The position numbers were made by a program, and so were the translations under genes. Under the pieces are notes generated by a model. The model did no database searches, was not told the DNA's origin, and worked only from the letters and a program-made list of their open reading frames with translations. From Sulfuritalea sp. (lineage in GTDB: Bacteria > Pseudomonadota > Gammaproteobacteria > Burkholderiales > Rhodocyclaceae), in the NCBI GenBank assembly GCA_023229685.1, contig JALNYT010000006.1, positions 62,001 to 126,000 of the forward strand: a stretch of DNA of 64,000 nt. Reading direction: 5' to 3'. Of this stretch, positions 36,484 through 47,071 are shown in pieces. The stretch's first letter is position 1. Every line of letters starts with the position of its first letter.

Positions 36484-38120
36484 TGCTGCGCCTTCCGGTT
36501 CTCCAGCGCAGCCTTGACATAGGCGATGAACAGCGGGTGGCCGTTGCGCGGATTCGAGGTGAATTCAGGGTGGAACTGGCAACCGACGAACCACGGATGC
36601 TCACTTTCCGCCAGCTCGACCATTTCGCACAGCACCTTGCCCTCGGCCGAGGTGCCGGACACGCGCAATCCGGCCTGCTCAAGGCGCGGCAGATAGGCGT
36701 TATTGACTTCGTAGCGATGACGGTGGCGCTCGGTAATCACCTCGCTGCCATACACCCTGCGCGCCAGCGAGCCGTCGGCCAGCCTGCATTTTTGCCCCCC
36801 CAGACGCATGGTGCCGCCCAGGTCGGAATTCGCGTCGCGCGTCTCGATCCTGCCTTCCCGATCCAGCCATTCGGTAATCAGCGCAATTACCGGATGCGGC
36901 GTTTCGCTGTCGAACTCGGTGCTGTGCGCACCGGCCAGCCCCGCCACGTCCCGTGCGTACTCGATCACGGCCAGTTGCATGCCAAGACAGATGCCGAGAT
37001 AAGGCACCTTGTTTTCCCGCGCATAACGAATCGCGGCAATCTTGCCCTCGGTGCCACGCTTGCCGAAGCCGCCGGGAACCAGAATCGCGTCCATCGCCGT
37101 CAGTGCGCCGGGACCATGCTTTTCAATGTCTTCGGAATCGATGTACTGGATGTTCACCTTGCTGCGACAGTGAATGCCGGCATGCACCAGCGACTCGGTC
37201 AGGGATTTGTAGGATTCGGTGAGATCGACGTACTTGCCGACAAAGGCGATGTTGACCTCGTGCTGCGGATGCTCCAGCGCGTCGACCAGCTTCTTCCACA
37301 CCGACAGGTCGGCGGCGTGGGCGAGAATGCCCAGCTTGTGGCAGACGATCTCGTCCAGCATCTGGTCATGCAGCATGGACGGAATCTTGTAGATGCTGTC
37401 TGCATCGAGCGCGGAAATGACCGCCTCGATCTGGACATTGGTGAACAAGGCAATCTTGCGCTTTTCCTCGAGCGGAATCTCGCGGTCCGCGCGGCACAAA
37501 AGGATATCGGGCTGGATGCCGATTTCGCGCAGTTCCTTGACCGAGTGCTGGGTCGGCTTGGTCTTGAGTTCCCCGGCGGTAGGGATCCAGGGCACCAGCG
37601 TCAGGTGGATGTAGCAGGCGTTGTTGCGGCCTTCCTGGATGCCCATCTGGCGGATGGCTTCGAGGAATGGCAGCGACTCGATATCGCCGACGGTCCCGCC
37701 CACCTCGATGATCGCGACATCAGCGCCTTCGGCTCCGCGCTTGATGAAAATCTTGATCTCGTCGGTGATATGCGGAATGACCTGAACGGTCTTGCCCAGA
37801 TATTCGCCGCGCCGCTCCTTCTTGATCACCGACTCGTAGATCTGGCCGGTAGTGAAGTTGTTGCGCTTGCCCATCTTGGCGCTGGTAAAGCGCTCGTAGT
37901 GGCCAAGATCAAGATCGGTCTCGGCGCCGTCCTCGGTGACGAACACCTCGCCGTGCTGAAACGGCGACATGGTGCCGGGATCAACGTTGATGTAGGGGTC
38001 AAGCTTGAGGTGGGTAACCTTGATGCCGCGGGATTCCAGGATCGCGCCCAGACTGGCGGCGGCAATCCCCTTGCCCAGACTGGACACGACACCGCCCGTA
38101 ACGAAAACGTATTTGGCCAT
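36480..38120 (-). CDS. pyrG: CTP synthase
   Basis: The 546-residue bifunctional enzyme has an N-terminal synthetase domain (FVTGGVVSSLGKGIAAASLGAILESRG) and a C-terminal class I glutamine amidotransferase domain with catalytic Cys in PYLGICLGMQLAV. Makes CTP from UTP, ATP and glutamine. First gene of the cluster; followed by kdsA with 4-base overlap. Confidence 0.97.
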   Translation of the reverse strand: MAKYVFVTGGVVSSLGKGIAAASLGAILESRGIKVTHLKLDPYINVDPGTMSPFQHGEVFVTEDGAETDLDLGHYERFTSAKMGKRNNFTTGQIYESVIKKERRGEYLGKTVQVIPHITDEIKIFIKRGAEGADVAIIEVGGTVGDIESLPFLEAIRQMGIQEGRNNACYIHLTLVPWIPTAGELKTKPTQHSVKELREIGIQPDILLCRADREIPLEEKRKIALFTNVQIEAVISALDADSIYKIPSMLHDQMLDEIVCHKLGILAHAADLSVWKKLVDALEHPQHEVNIAFVGKYVDLTESYKSLTESLVHAGIHCRSKVNIQYIDSEDIEKHGPGALTAMDAILVPGGFGKRGTEGKIAAIRYARENKVPYLGICLGMQLAVIEYARDVAGLAGAHSTEFDSETPHPVIALITEWLDREGRIETRDANSDLGGTMRLGGQKCRLADGSLARRVYGSEVITERHRHRYEVNNAYLPRLEQAGLRVSGTSAEGKVLCEMVELAESEHPWFVGCQFHPEFTSNPRNGHPLFIAYVKAALENRKAQQ

Positions 38121-38216
38121 GGAAATGCGGGTGCGGGAAATTCCAATGATAGCGGAAATTTCCCGCCCGGTATCAGCTCCGCGCCAGACGGGCGATCCGG
38201 CGCGGTCGGCGGCGAC

Positions 38217-38957
38217 TCAGGGCTTGCCAGCGGCCTTGCCGGCAACGCCGCGCCGATTCATGCGATCCACCAGCGCTCCCAGGTTGCCCAACGACATGAG
38301 ATGGGCATAGATCACGGCCAGGGTGCCGTTGGCGAACAGTTCATGAACCGTGTCACGGTCCAATTCGCGCAACTTGGCCTCATCCACAACATTCAGGCCG
38401 CGGAGACGAAACTGCGTGCCGTCATTCAACTGCGCCAACGAGTCTGCCTGCCGCAACAGGCCCAACTCCTGCAGGCGACGCCCCAGCAGTTCGGTCGAAG
38501 TCGCCGCCTGATGAAACTCCGTCAGGAACTTCATCGCATGCTCCAGTCGCGCGCTCGGCTTGCCCGCGACAAACAGGGGGTCGCCCTTCCTGGTGTCGAA
38601 GCATTGCGAGGACTCGTCGATGCACACCAGCAGTTCACCCTGCGCGCCAGTTCCGGGGACAAAGGGGTAGCGTCGCACAAAAGCCGGTATGTAGCGGGCA
38701 TCCCATTTGCCCTCCGTGTCCACGTAAAGATTTTCACTTTCACGCAAGCCGAGCAAGGCCGCCGCTACAGGACCGGCCTCGCCACTGGCGAACACGATGG
38801 GATATTCACGCGCGGCCTCGAAAAACTCGCTGGCCAGCAGCGGCACCGAGTTGGTCTTCGCTGCATACGCGAAACTCGTTGCAGGGCGCACCTTCAAATT
38901 GGCGTGGGTCTTGTCGTTGAGCGGCACGACCCGCTCGTAGAAGATCATCTCTGACAT
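38217..38957 (-). CDS. SapC-like protein
   Basis: The 246-residue protein resembles the SapC family (PF07277): N-terminal VVPLNDKTHANLKVRPATSFAYAAKTNSVPLLASEF, then VDTEGKWDARYIPAFVRRYPFV. The name derives from S-layer gene clusters but the function is unknown. No signal peptide is visible. The ATG at 38957 lacks a good ribosome site, so the start is uncertain. Confidence 0.75.
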   Translation of the reverse strand: MSEMIFYERVVPLNDKTHANLKVRPATSFAYAAKTNSVPLLASEFFEAAREYPIVFASGEAGPVAAALLGLRESENLYVDTEGKWDARYIPAFVRRYPFVPGTGAQGELLVCIDESSQCFDTRKGDPLFVAGKPSARLEHAMKFLTEFHQAATSTELLGRRLQELGLLRQADSLAQLNDGTQFRLRGLNVVDEAKLRELDRDTVHELFANGTLAVIYAHLMSLGNLGALVDRMNRRGVAGKAAGKP

Positions 38958-39090
38958 CGCACTGGTCTTTAAATGGGAAATGCCGAGGCTATCACATCGG
39001 GCCGCAGCCGCCTTTTGCATGGCAGGCGGCGCTCGAGTCGCAGTGCGCAGCGCGTATAATTCATGGTTCTCGTCCCGCGCAGGAACAGTC

Positions 39091-40195
39091 ATGGAAGCCG
39101 AACGCATCAACGCCGTTGCCAACCATATCGCCGACCTTACCGGTCGTGGCGAGCAGCTGCGGAGGTATCTTTGACTACGACGGGAAAGCTGAAAAACTCA
39201 CCGAACTGAACCAGGTCCTCGAAGACCCGAAACTCTGGGACGACGCCGAACGCGCACAGACGCTGGGGCGCGAGAAGAAGGCTCTGGAGGCCGTAGTCGG
39301 CACGCTTTCAGGAGTCAGTTCGCGGCTTGCAGACGCCCGCGATCTGTTCGAACTGGCCAGGGAAGAAAATGACGAGGACACCCTGGCGGCAGTCGAAAGC
39401 GACCTCGCCGCGACCGAAAGTCTGGTCGCCGACCTCGAATTCCGCCGCATGTTCAACAATCCGGCCGATCCCAACAACTGCTTCATCGACATCCAGGCCG
39501 GCGCCGGCGGCACTGAAGCCTGCGACTGGGCCTCGATGCTGCTGCGCCAGTATTTGAAATACTGCGAGCGCAAGGGCTTCAAGACCGAACTGCTCGAACA
39601 GACCGACGGCGACACGGCCGGCATTCGCAGTGCCTCGATCAAGGTCGAGGGCGACTATGCCTACGGCTTCCTGCGCACGGAGACCGGCGTGCACCGGCTG
39701 GTGCGAAAGTCGCCGTTCGATTCCTCGGGCGGCCGCCACACCAGCTTCGCCAGCCTTTACGTGTATCCCGAGATCGACGATTCGATCGAGATCGAGATCA
39801 ACCCCGCCGACCTGCGCACCGATACCTTCCGCGCCTCCGGCGCCGGCGGCCAGCACATCAACAAGACCGACTCGGCGATCCGCATCACCCATATCCCCAC
39901 CGGCATCGTCGTGCAGTGCCAGAGCGACCGCTCGCAGCACAGGAACCGCGCCGAGGCGATGACCATGCTGAAGTCGCGCCTCTATGAACTCGAACTGCGC
40001 AAGCGCCAGGCCGAGGCCGACAAGCTCGAGGCCGGCAAGACCGACGTCGGCTGGGGCCACCAGATTCGCAGCTACGTGCTGGACAATTCCCGCATCAAGG
40101 ATCTGCGTACCAACGTCGAAATCTCCGCGACGCAGAAGGTACTCGACGGCGACCTCGACCAGTTCATCGAAGCCAGCCTGAAGCAGGGCGTTTAA
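39091..40195 (+). CDS. prfB: Peptide chain release factor 2, with programmed +1 frameshift
   Basis: Translation starts at ATG 39091 and runs 27 codons to the in-frame TGA at 39172-39174 (CTT TGA C). A +1 shift continues from 39173 in the other frame to 40195. This is the classical RF2 autoregulatory site. The main frame has the RF2 stop-codon-recognition tripeptide SPF (RKSPFDSSGGRHTS) and the catalytic GGQ loop (SGAGGQHINKTDSAIR). Low RF2 lets the ribosome shift and make more RF2; high RF2 ends translation at TGA. Adjacent to lysS, as in many proteobacteria. Confidence 0.96.
39161..39174 (+). promoter_or_regulatory. RF2 programmed frameshift site
   Basis: GGAGG (39161-39165), an internal Shine-Dalgarno-like element, is followed 3 bases on by CTTTGA, the slippery codon and in-frame UGA. 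The arrangement matches the conserved prfB frameshift signal, so the apparent frame break is functional, not a sequencing error. Confidence 0.95.
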
Positions 40196-40236
40196 TCCCG
40201 CATCCAATCCAACATTTCCGCTACCGGACCACCATC

Positions 40237-41748
<1,512 letters not shown>

Positions 41749-41758
41749 TGCCGGGGTG

Positions 41759-43714
41759 ATGTCATCTCCGCTGGTTCCCGCCGAACCGGCGGCAGCCGGC
41801 GATGGCACGCCGTATTCAACAACCTACGACGACGTCTATCACACGGCTCACGGCGGGCTGGAGCAGGCCCGCCACGTGTTCCTCGCCGGCAACGATTTGC
41901 CGGCGCGCTGGATCGGCAGCGACAGCTTCGTCATCTGCGAAACCGGCTTCGGCCTCGGCCTGACTTTTCTCGCTACCTGGCAAGCCTGGCGCGAATCGAA
42001 GGCGCGCGGCCGGCTGCATTTTGTCTCGGTCGAAAAGCATCCCTTCCGCCGCGATGACCTGGCCGCCTTGCTGGCCCGCTATCCCGAACTGGCGCCCCTG
42101 TCCCGCGAACTGCTGCGGCAGTGGCCACCGCTCACGCCGGGCTTTCACCGCCTGCATTTCGACGATGGCAGGCTCACGCTGACGCTGCTCTTTGGCGACG
42201 CCCAGGCATTGCTGCCGCAACTGGTGGCAAACATCGATGCGGTCTATCTCGACGGTTTTGCGCCGTCGAAGAATCCGGGGTTATGGTCGTCCGCTTTGCT
42301 CGCGACGGTCACCCGTCTGTGCCGCCCCAATGCGACGCTGGCGACCTGGAGCGTAGCCGGCGACTTGCGCCGCACACTGGAGCATGGCGGCTGGCAGTTG
42401 CAACGCCGCCGCGGCTTTGCCGCAAAGCGCGAAATGCTGGTCGGCCGCCTTGAAAACGGCGTTACCTGCCCGCGAAGCGGCGTCCCAGGTACGCAGAGCG
42501 CACCAGCGCCGACTTCTTTCATGGCGCAGCCACCGCGTGAGCGCCGCGCCATCGTCATCGGCGCCGGGCTTGCCGGCACCGCCATCAGCGAACGACTGGC
42601 CAATCGCGGCTGGCACGTCGATCTCTTCGAACGCCATGCCGCGCCGGCCCAGGAAGCCTCGGGCAACCCGACCGGCATACTGCTGCCGCATCTGGCCAAG
42701 GACGATGCACTGGCGGCGCGACTGTCCCGCGCCTGCTACCTGTATGCACTGCGCCGCTTTGCCGATCTGACCGACGTGCGCTGGTCGCCATGCGGCGTGC
42801 TGCAAGTCGCACGCGATGCGGCCCACGAAGCCTTGCAGCGAGCCACGGTGCAGCAACTTCAACTGCCGGCCGACTTTGCCGGCTTTCTCGAACAGGACGC
42901 CGCCCAGGCCCAAGTCGGTCGGCCACTGGCACACGGCGGCTGGTGGTTTCCCGGCGGCGGCTGGGTCAGTCCGGGCAGCGTCTGCGCCGCCCTGCTGGCT
43001 GCCGGCGGTGAGCGCGTTCACACGCATTTCGGCACCGAGGTCAGCTCGCTGCGGCAGACGGCGGGCGGCTGGCAGGCGTTCGATGGCGCAGGCGCGCTAT
43101 TGGCCGGCGCGCCGCACGTGATCCTGGCCAACGCCTATGCCGCCAACCGGTTGCTGCCCCACGCACTGCCGCTGACGCCGATACGCGGCCAGATCAGCTA
43201 TCTGCCGGATCGATTTGCGGAAAGCGTGGAGCCGCCCCTGCGTCACGTGATTTGTCGCTCGGGTTACATCACGCCACCGCAAGCCGGCACTGTCTGCGTC
43301 GGCGCCAGCTTCGACAGCGGCGACGCCGATCTGCAGATTCGCGCAGCAGACCATGCCGGCAATCTGCAGCGACTGGATGAACTCTTGCCGGGCGCCGCAC
43401 GGGGCATCGATGCCACCTTGCTCGACGGCCGTGTCGGCCTGCGTACCGCCGCCCCTGACCGGCTGCCGCTGATCGGTACCCTGCCCGACACCGATGCAGT
43501 CGCCGTGAGTGCGGCAACGCTGGATAGTGTGCCGCGCCGGGCCGGCCTGCATGCCATGCTCGGTCTTTCGGCCCGCGGCCTGGTCTGGGCGCCGCTGGCC
43601 GCGGAACTGCTCGCCAGCCAACTGGACGACGAACCGCTGCCGATCGAGCGCGAACTGGCGCGGGCGGTCGATCCCGCCCGCTTCCACCTGCGCGCCCTGC
43701 GCCGCGGCACCTGA
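41759..43714 (+). CDS. mnmC: Bifunctional tRNA wobble-uridine modification enzyme MnmC
   Basis: The protein of about 651 residues has two domains. The N-terminal MnmD methyltransferase part (residues 1-235; FVICETGFGLGLTFLATW, VYLDGFAPSKNPGLW) is followed by an FAD-dependent oxidoreductase part (260-640; AIVIGAGLAGTAISERLANRGWHVDLFERH). Together they complete 5-methylaminomethyl-2-thiouridine at tRNA position 34. The GTG at 41756 is an alternative start. The interdomain linker carries a partial copy H of the dispersed motif. Confidence 0.93.
   Translation: MSSPLVPAEPAAAGDGTPYSTTYDDVYHTAHGGLEQARHVFLAGNDLPARWIGSDSFVICETGFGLGLTFLATWQAWRESKARGRLHFVSVEKHPFRRDDLAALLARYPELAPLSRELLRQWPPLTPGFHRLHFDDGRLTLTLLFGDAQALLPQLVANIDAVYLDGFAPSKNPGLWSSALLATVTRLCRPNATLATWSVAGDLRRTLEHGGWQLQRRRGFAAKREMLVGRLENGVTCPRSGVPGTQSAPAPTSFMAQPPRERRAIVIGAGLAGTAISERLANRGWHVDLFERHAAPAQEASGNPTGILLPHLAKDDALAARLSRACYLYALRRFADLTDVRWSPCGVLQVARDAAHEALQRATVQQLQLPADFAGFLEQDAAQAQVGRPLAHGGWWFPGGGWVSPGSVCAALLAAGGERVHTHFGTEVSSLRQTAGGWQAFDGAGALLAGAPHVILANAYAANRLLPHALPLTPIRGQISYLPDRFAESVEPPLRHVICRSGYITPPQAGTVCVGASFDSGDADLQIRAADHAGNLQRLDELLPGAARGIDATLLDGRVGLRTAAPDRLPLIGTLPDTDAVAVSAATLDSVPRRAGLHAMLGLSARGLVWAPLAAELLASQLDDEPLPIERELARAVDPARFHLRALRRGT
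42498..42516 (+). repeat. Dispersed motif, partial copy H
   Basis: Only the core half is kept (CACCAGCGCCGACTT), in the mnmC interdomain linker, read as Ala-Pro-Ala-Pro-Thr. The left half does not match copy A. Confidence 0.35.
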
Positions 43715-43717
43715 CTC

Positions 43718-44647
43718 CTAGAACGGCTTGCTGATGATGGGTGGCGGCAGATCCGCCGGCCCCTTCGGCGCGGACTGACTCAAGACCCCCGCAGCCCCCG
43801 GCGTTTCCGGAAACACCGGCCCCTGCATGAGGCCGGCGATGTGCCGCGCCGATTCACGCAATTCCTCTGTCCAGCCCGGTTCTTCAGGCAGCGCGGGGCG
43901 CAAGGCTTCCAACTGATCGCTCACCTCGCGGCCGTCCCAGCCGGCGGCCACCAACAATTTCATGGCCATCGCCTCGGCCTCGCGCACCTGCTGCGGACGA
44001 TCGCTGGCGCGCAGCGCGCGCGAACCGGCAAAGGATGCCGCTGAAGCGACCGCGGTCGCCGTCGCGGTTGAACTGGCGGCAGTCGTCGCCGCGGCACTGG
44101 TCGCCGCGCCGCTTGAAAAGAGGGCTCCAACATTCAGCACCGGAAACAGGATCTGCGCAACCACCGCCACCAGAATGCTGGTGGTCACGTTCTCATCGTG
44201 ATGGCCGCCAATCACATGGCTCATTTCGCGCGCCAGAACAAAGGCCAGCGCCGCATCATCGAGATCCAGTCGGCGCACACCGCGATAAATCACCACCGTT
44301 CCTGCCGCGCTGGAGGCCGATCCCGCGTCCGCCTTGTCGGCAACAATGAATTCGAAGCGCGGGAAGCGCAAGTGCAATGCAGGGTACTGGCGATAGGCGA
44401 CGTCGGCCAGGCGCCGCCCGAGCGCAAGAATTCGCAGGTCAAACGCCCGGTCCGCAGCGCATTCCAATTCGTGGCATGAAGACGCATCCGCCGCTGTCAC
44501 CAACTGCAGATACATGTCGAATTCCGAGTAGACAGCGCTGAGGCCCTGCAAAGGCGCCGGCGCCACCAACTGAGTGCGACCCTCGGGCGACGTGGCGCAG
44601 GCGGTCAGAAAGAAAACCGGGACCAGGGAAAGCAGAATGGGTCGCAT
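43718..44647 (-). CDS. M48-like lipoprotein with altered zinc motif
   Basis: The 309-residue lipoprotein has a signal peptide with lipobox LTAC (Cys17) and an M48-metallopeptidase-like domain. The expected HExxH is REMSH (residues 140-144): the first zinc-binding His is Arg, encoded CGC, one base from the His codon CAC. Downstream His residues (GGHHDE) and hydrophobic segments (ILVAVVAQILFPVLNVGALF) persist. It is therefore either a pseudoenzyme, a variant peptidase or carries a sequence error at about 44229. It is convergent with mnmC (3-base gap). Confidence 0.72.
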   Translation of the reverse strand: MRPILLSLVPVFFLTACATSPEGRTQLVAPAPLQGLSAVYSEFDMYLQLVTAADASSCHELECAADRAFDLRILALGRRLADVAYRQYPALHLRFPRFEFIVADKADAGSASSAAGTVVIYRGVRRLDLDDAALAFVLAREMSHVIGGHHDENVTTSILVAVVAQILFPVLNVGALFSSGAATSAAATTAASSTATATAVASAASFAGSRALRASDRPQQVREAEAMAMKLLVAAGWDGREVSDQLEALRPALPEEPGWTEELRESARHIAGLMQGPVFPETPGAAGVLSQSAPKGPADLPPPIISKPF

Positions 44648-44689
44648 GAACGCCACTCTTCCCCGAGGCGGGATGACTGTCAATCCGCT

Positions 44690-46087
44690 TCAGGCAGGCA
44701 GCACCGCAGCCAGGCGCGCCAGCACGCGCTCGCGCCCCATGACCTCCAGCACCGCGTCTATCGAGGGCGACTGCGGCAGCCCGAGCAGGGCCACGCGCAA
44801 GGGAATCGCCAGTTGCGGCATTTTCAGGCCCGATTCGGCCGCCGTCTGCTTGACCGCCGGCCCCAGTTCCGCCGCCTGCCAGGCGCAGGCTGACAATCGC
44901 TCGCGCAGGGCACTCAAGCCCTTGAGCGCGGCCTCGGTGAAATGCTGGGCGCGCAGCTCTGCGGTCGGTTTCGGTGCGACAAAGAATGGATGCACGGCAT
45001 CGGCCAGCTCATTCAGGTTGCCAACGCGATCCCGGTACAGGGCGGCGACGCTCGCCACGTCGGGGCCGCCGGCGACAGCCACGCCCTGCCGCGCCAGGCG
45101 GCGCGTCGCCTCGGCGGCGAGTCGCTGCGGATCGGCCAGTTTGAGGTAATGGGCGTTGAGCCAGTTCAGCTTCTCGGTGTTGAACTGCGCGGCAGAAGCC
45201 GTGATGTGATCGAGATCGAACCACTGCACGAATTGCTCCATGCTGAAGACTTCTTCGTCGCCATGGGACCAGCCGAGCCGTGCCAGGTAGTTCAACACCG
45301 CCTCCGGCAGATAGCCCTCCTCCTCGTACTGCATGACCGACACCGCACCGTGGCGCTTAGACAACTTCTGCCCGTCATCGCCCAGAATCATCGACAAATG
45401 CGCGTACAGGGGCACCGGTGCCTTGAGCGCCTGCAGCAGGTTGATCTGACGCGGCGTGTTGTTCACGTGGTCGTCGCCGCGCAGCACATGGCTAATCGCC
45501 ATGTCCCAGTCATCGACCACGACGCAGAAGTTGTAGGTCGGCGTACCGTCGGCCCGGGCAATGATGAAATCATCGAGTTCGCTGTTGGCAATCTCGATGT
45601 GCCCCTTGACCTGATCCTGCCACGCCACGACGCCCTGCTGCGGATTGCGGAAACGCACCACGGGCGGCACCCCGGCCGGCGGCAGCGGCAGCGTCTTGCC
45701 CGGCTCGGGCCGCCAGCGCCCGTCGTAGCGGGGTTTTTCCCTCCTGGCTTCCTGCTCGGCCCGCAAGGCATCGAGTTCCTCGATCGAGGTATAGCAGTGA
45801 TAGGCCGTACCCGCAGCCAGCATCTCGGCGATCACCTGCTTGTAGCGATCCATGCGCTGCATCTGATAGAACGGGCCCTCGTCATGCGCAAGCCCCAGCC
45901 ACTTCATGCCGTCGATGATCGCCTGCACCGCCTCCGGCGTCGAGCGCGCCACATCGGTATCCTCGATGCGCAGGATGAATGTGCCGCCGTGGCGACGCGC
46001 ATAGGCCCAGGCAAACAAGGCCGTGCGGGCGCCGCCGATGTGCAGAAAACCGGTAGGACTGGGGGCAAAGCGGGTGCGAACCGTCAT
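44690..46087 (-). CDS. gltX: Glutamyl-tRNA synthetase
   Basis: The 465-residue class I synthetase has the HIGH-type motif GFLHIGGARTALFAWAYARR and the KMSKS-type motif GQKLSKRHGAVSV. The anticodon-binding helical domain follows. Discriminating type for tRNA-Glu is likely but not proven from sequence. Divergent from the tRNA-Val gene. Confidence 0.96.
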   Translation of the reverse strand: MTVRTRFAPSPTGFLHIGGARTALFAWAYARRHGGTFILRIEDTDVARSTPEAVQAIIDGMKWLGLAHDEGPFYQMQRMDRYKQVIAEMLAAGTAYHCYTSIEELDALRAEQEARREKPRYDGRWRPEPGKTLPLPPAGVPPVVRFRNPQQGVVAWQDQVKGHIEIANSELDDFIIARADGTPTYNFCVVVDDWDMAISHVLRGDDHVNNTPRQINLLQALKAPVPLYAHLSMILGDDGQKLSKRHGAVSVMQYEEEGYLPEAVLNYLARLGWSHGDEEVFSMEQFVQWFDLDHITASAAQFNTEKLNWLNAHYLKLADPQRLAAEATRRLARQGVAVAGGPDVASVAALYRDRVGNLNELADAVHPFFVAPKPTAELRAQHFTEAALKGLSALRERLSACAWQAAELGPAVKQTAAESGLKMPQLAIPLRVALLGLPQSPSIDAVLEVMGRERVLARLAAVLPA

Positions 46088-46184
46088 AAGATTTCAATGC
46101 TCGGGGAAAGCCTGAATTCTACGCCACGCCGCCGGTGCGATTGACCGCCGGCAGCGCTTTGTGGTTAAATGCGCGCCTCTTTCC

Positions 46185-46259
46185 GGGCGGTTAACTCAGC
46201 GGTAGAGTGCCACCTTCACACGGTGGAAGCCACTGGTTCGATCCCAGTACCGCCCACCA
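46185..46259 (+). tRNA. tRNA-Val (anticodon CAC), CCA encoded
   Basis: Acceptor stem GGGCGGT pairs with ACCGCCC, with a standard D arm (AACTCAGCGGTAGAGT), an anticodon stem CCACC/GGTGG with loop TTCACAC (anticodon CAC) and a T arm containing TTCGATC. Ends with discriminator A and an encoded CCA. The type IV CRISPR locus begins about 180 bases downstream. Confidence 0.96.
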
Positions 46260-46284
46260 TCAGACAGTCCAAAGCAGGCCAAAG

Positions 46285-46326
46285 AAGGCCAGCAAGCCCA
46301 GTACCAACAAGGCTTCTGGCCTTTTT
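46285..46326 (+). terminator. Rho-independent terminator after tRNA-Val
   Basis: AAGGCCAG pairs with CTGGCCTT, with an inner AAGC/GCTT helix and a 14-base loop, and five T residues follow. It separates tRNA-Val from the downstream CRISPR-Cas genes. Confidence 0.6.
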
Positions 46327-46438
46327 CACGTCCATAGCCGCTTCCTCAATCATGTGTTGAATTCCTTGCCGATGCTTTCCGCATAGAGGCGTAGAATCCG
46401 CCAACCCTCACCGCCGGGCAACCGAGAAGGGAATGCGG

Positions 46439-47062
46439 ATGGACAAGATCAAAGTAACCGCGCACCTGCTGGCCCCAGTTGTCACAGGGGGCGGCTACAT
46501 GACCCTCGACGGTCTGCTGGCGGCACTCCTGTTCGATGACCTGCAAGACGTGGACGCCGCACACGCGGCCATCCCGATTCGGCAGACCGACGGCCTGCAC
46601 CACGCCAGCGCCGCCATCATGGAGGCAAGTCGGGAGCGTATCTCGTTCATTGCCGCACTGCGGCCCGGCCACAGCATCGATCCTGACCTGATCCAGAAGA
46701 ACAAGCACGGGCAGTTGCACCGCAAGTTCGACACGTCCCTGACCAACGTATTGAACAGCTACGCCCTGCTGACTGCGCCCACGGTGACGTGGTATGCCGA
46801 GGGTGATGCGGATCACATCGAGCGGCTGATCTCCCCGGTTCAGTTCATCGGCAAGCGCCGAGCCTCTGGGTTTGGCCGCGTGGCGCGCTGGCAAGTCGAG
46901 CCTGATGATCTGGATGGTATCGAAGGCCCGTTCGGCGAACCGTTGCGACCCGTGCCGGTAGGGATGTTCAAGGGTGACACGTCGCATCCCATCGTCGACG
47001 CTGCATGGCGACCGGCCTACTGGAACCCGATTCACCGCACGGCGTGTTACGCGCCCGTTTAA
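46439..47062 (+). CDS. csf3: Type IV CRISPR Csf3 (Cas5-like) protein
   Basis: The 207-residue RAMP-fold protein starts MDKIKVTAHLLAPVVTGGGYMTLDGLLAALL and contains the glycine-rich loop GKRRASGFGRV at residues 138-148, a pattern seen in Csf3/Cas5-like proteins of type IV systems. Csf3 caps the 5' end of the crRNA in the Csf complex. Start at 46439: AAGGGA lies 7 bases upstream; the ATG at 46433 is too close to it. First gene of the locus; the next gene starts 9 bases later. Confidence 0.75.
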   Translation: MDKIKVTAHLLAPVVTGGGYMTLDGLLAALLFDDLQDVDAAHAAIPIRQTDGLHHASAAIMEASRERISFIAALRPGHSIDPDLIQKNKHGQLHRKFDTSLTNVLNSYALLTAPTVTWYAEGDADHIERLISPVQFIGKRRASGFGRVARWQVEPDDLDGIEGPFGEPLRPVPVGMFKGDTSHPIVDAAWRPAYWNPIHRTACYAPV

Positions 47063-47071
47063 GGAGGAACG

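Noticed and set aside
36483..38954. 823-residue plus-strand frame opposite pyrG and the SapC-like gene
   Set aside because: Spans two genuine genes on the other strand and has no recognisable domain.
39116..39174. Broken prfB (frameshift mutation)
   Set aside because: The break coincides with the conserved CTTTGAC programmed site with its internal Shine-Dalgarno, so it is functional.
46169..46404. Short open frames across tRNA-Val and its terminator
   Set aside because: They lie over the tRNA and terminator and lack ribosome sites.
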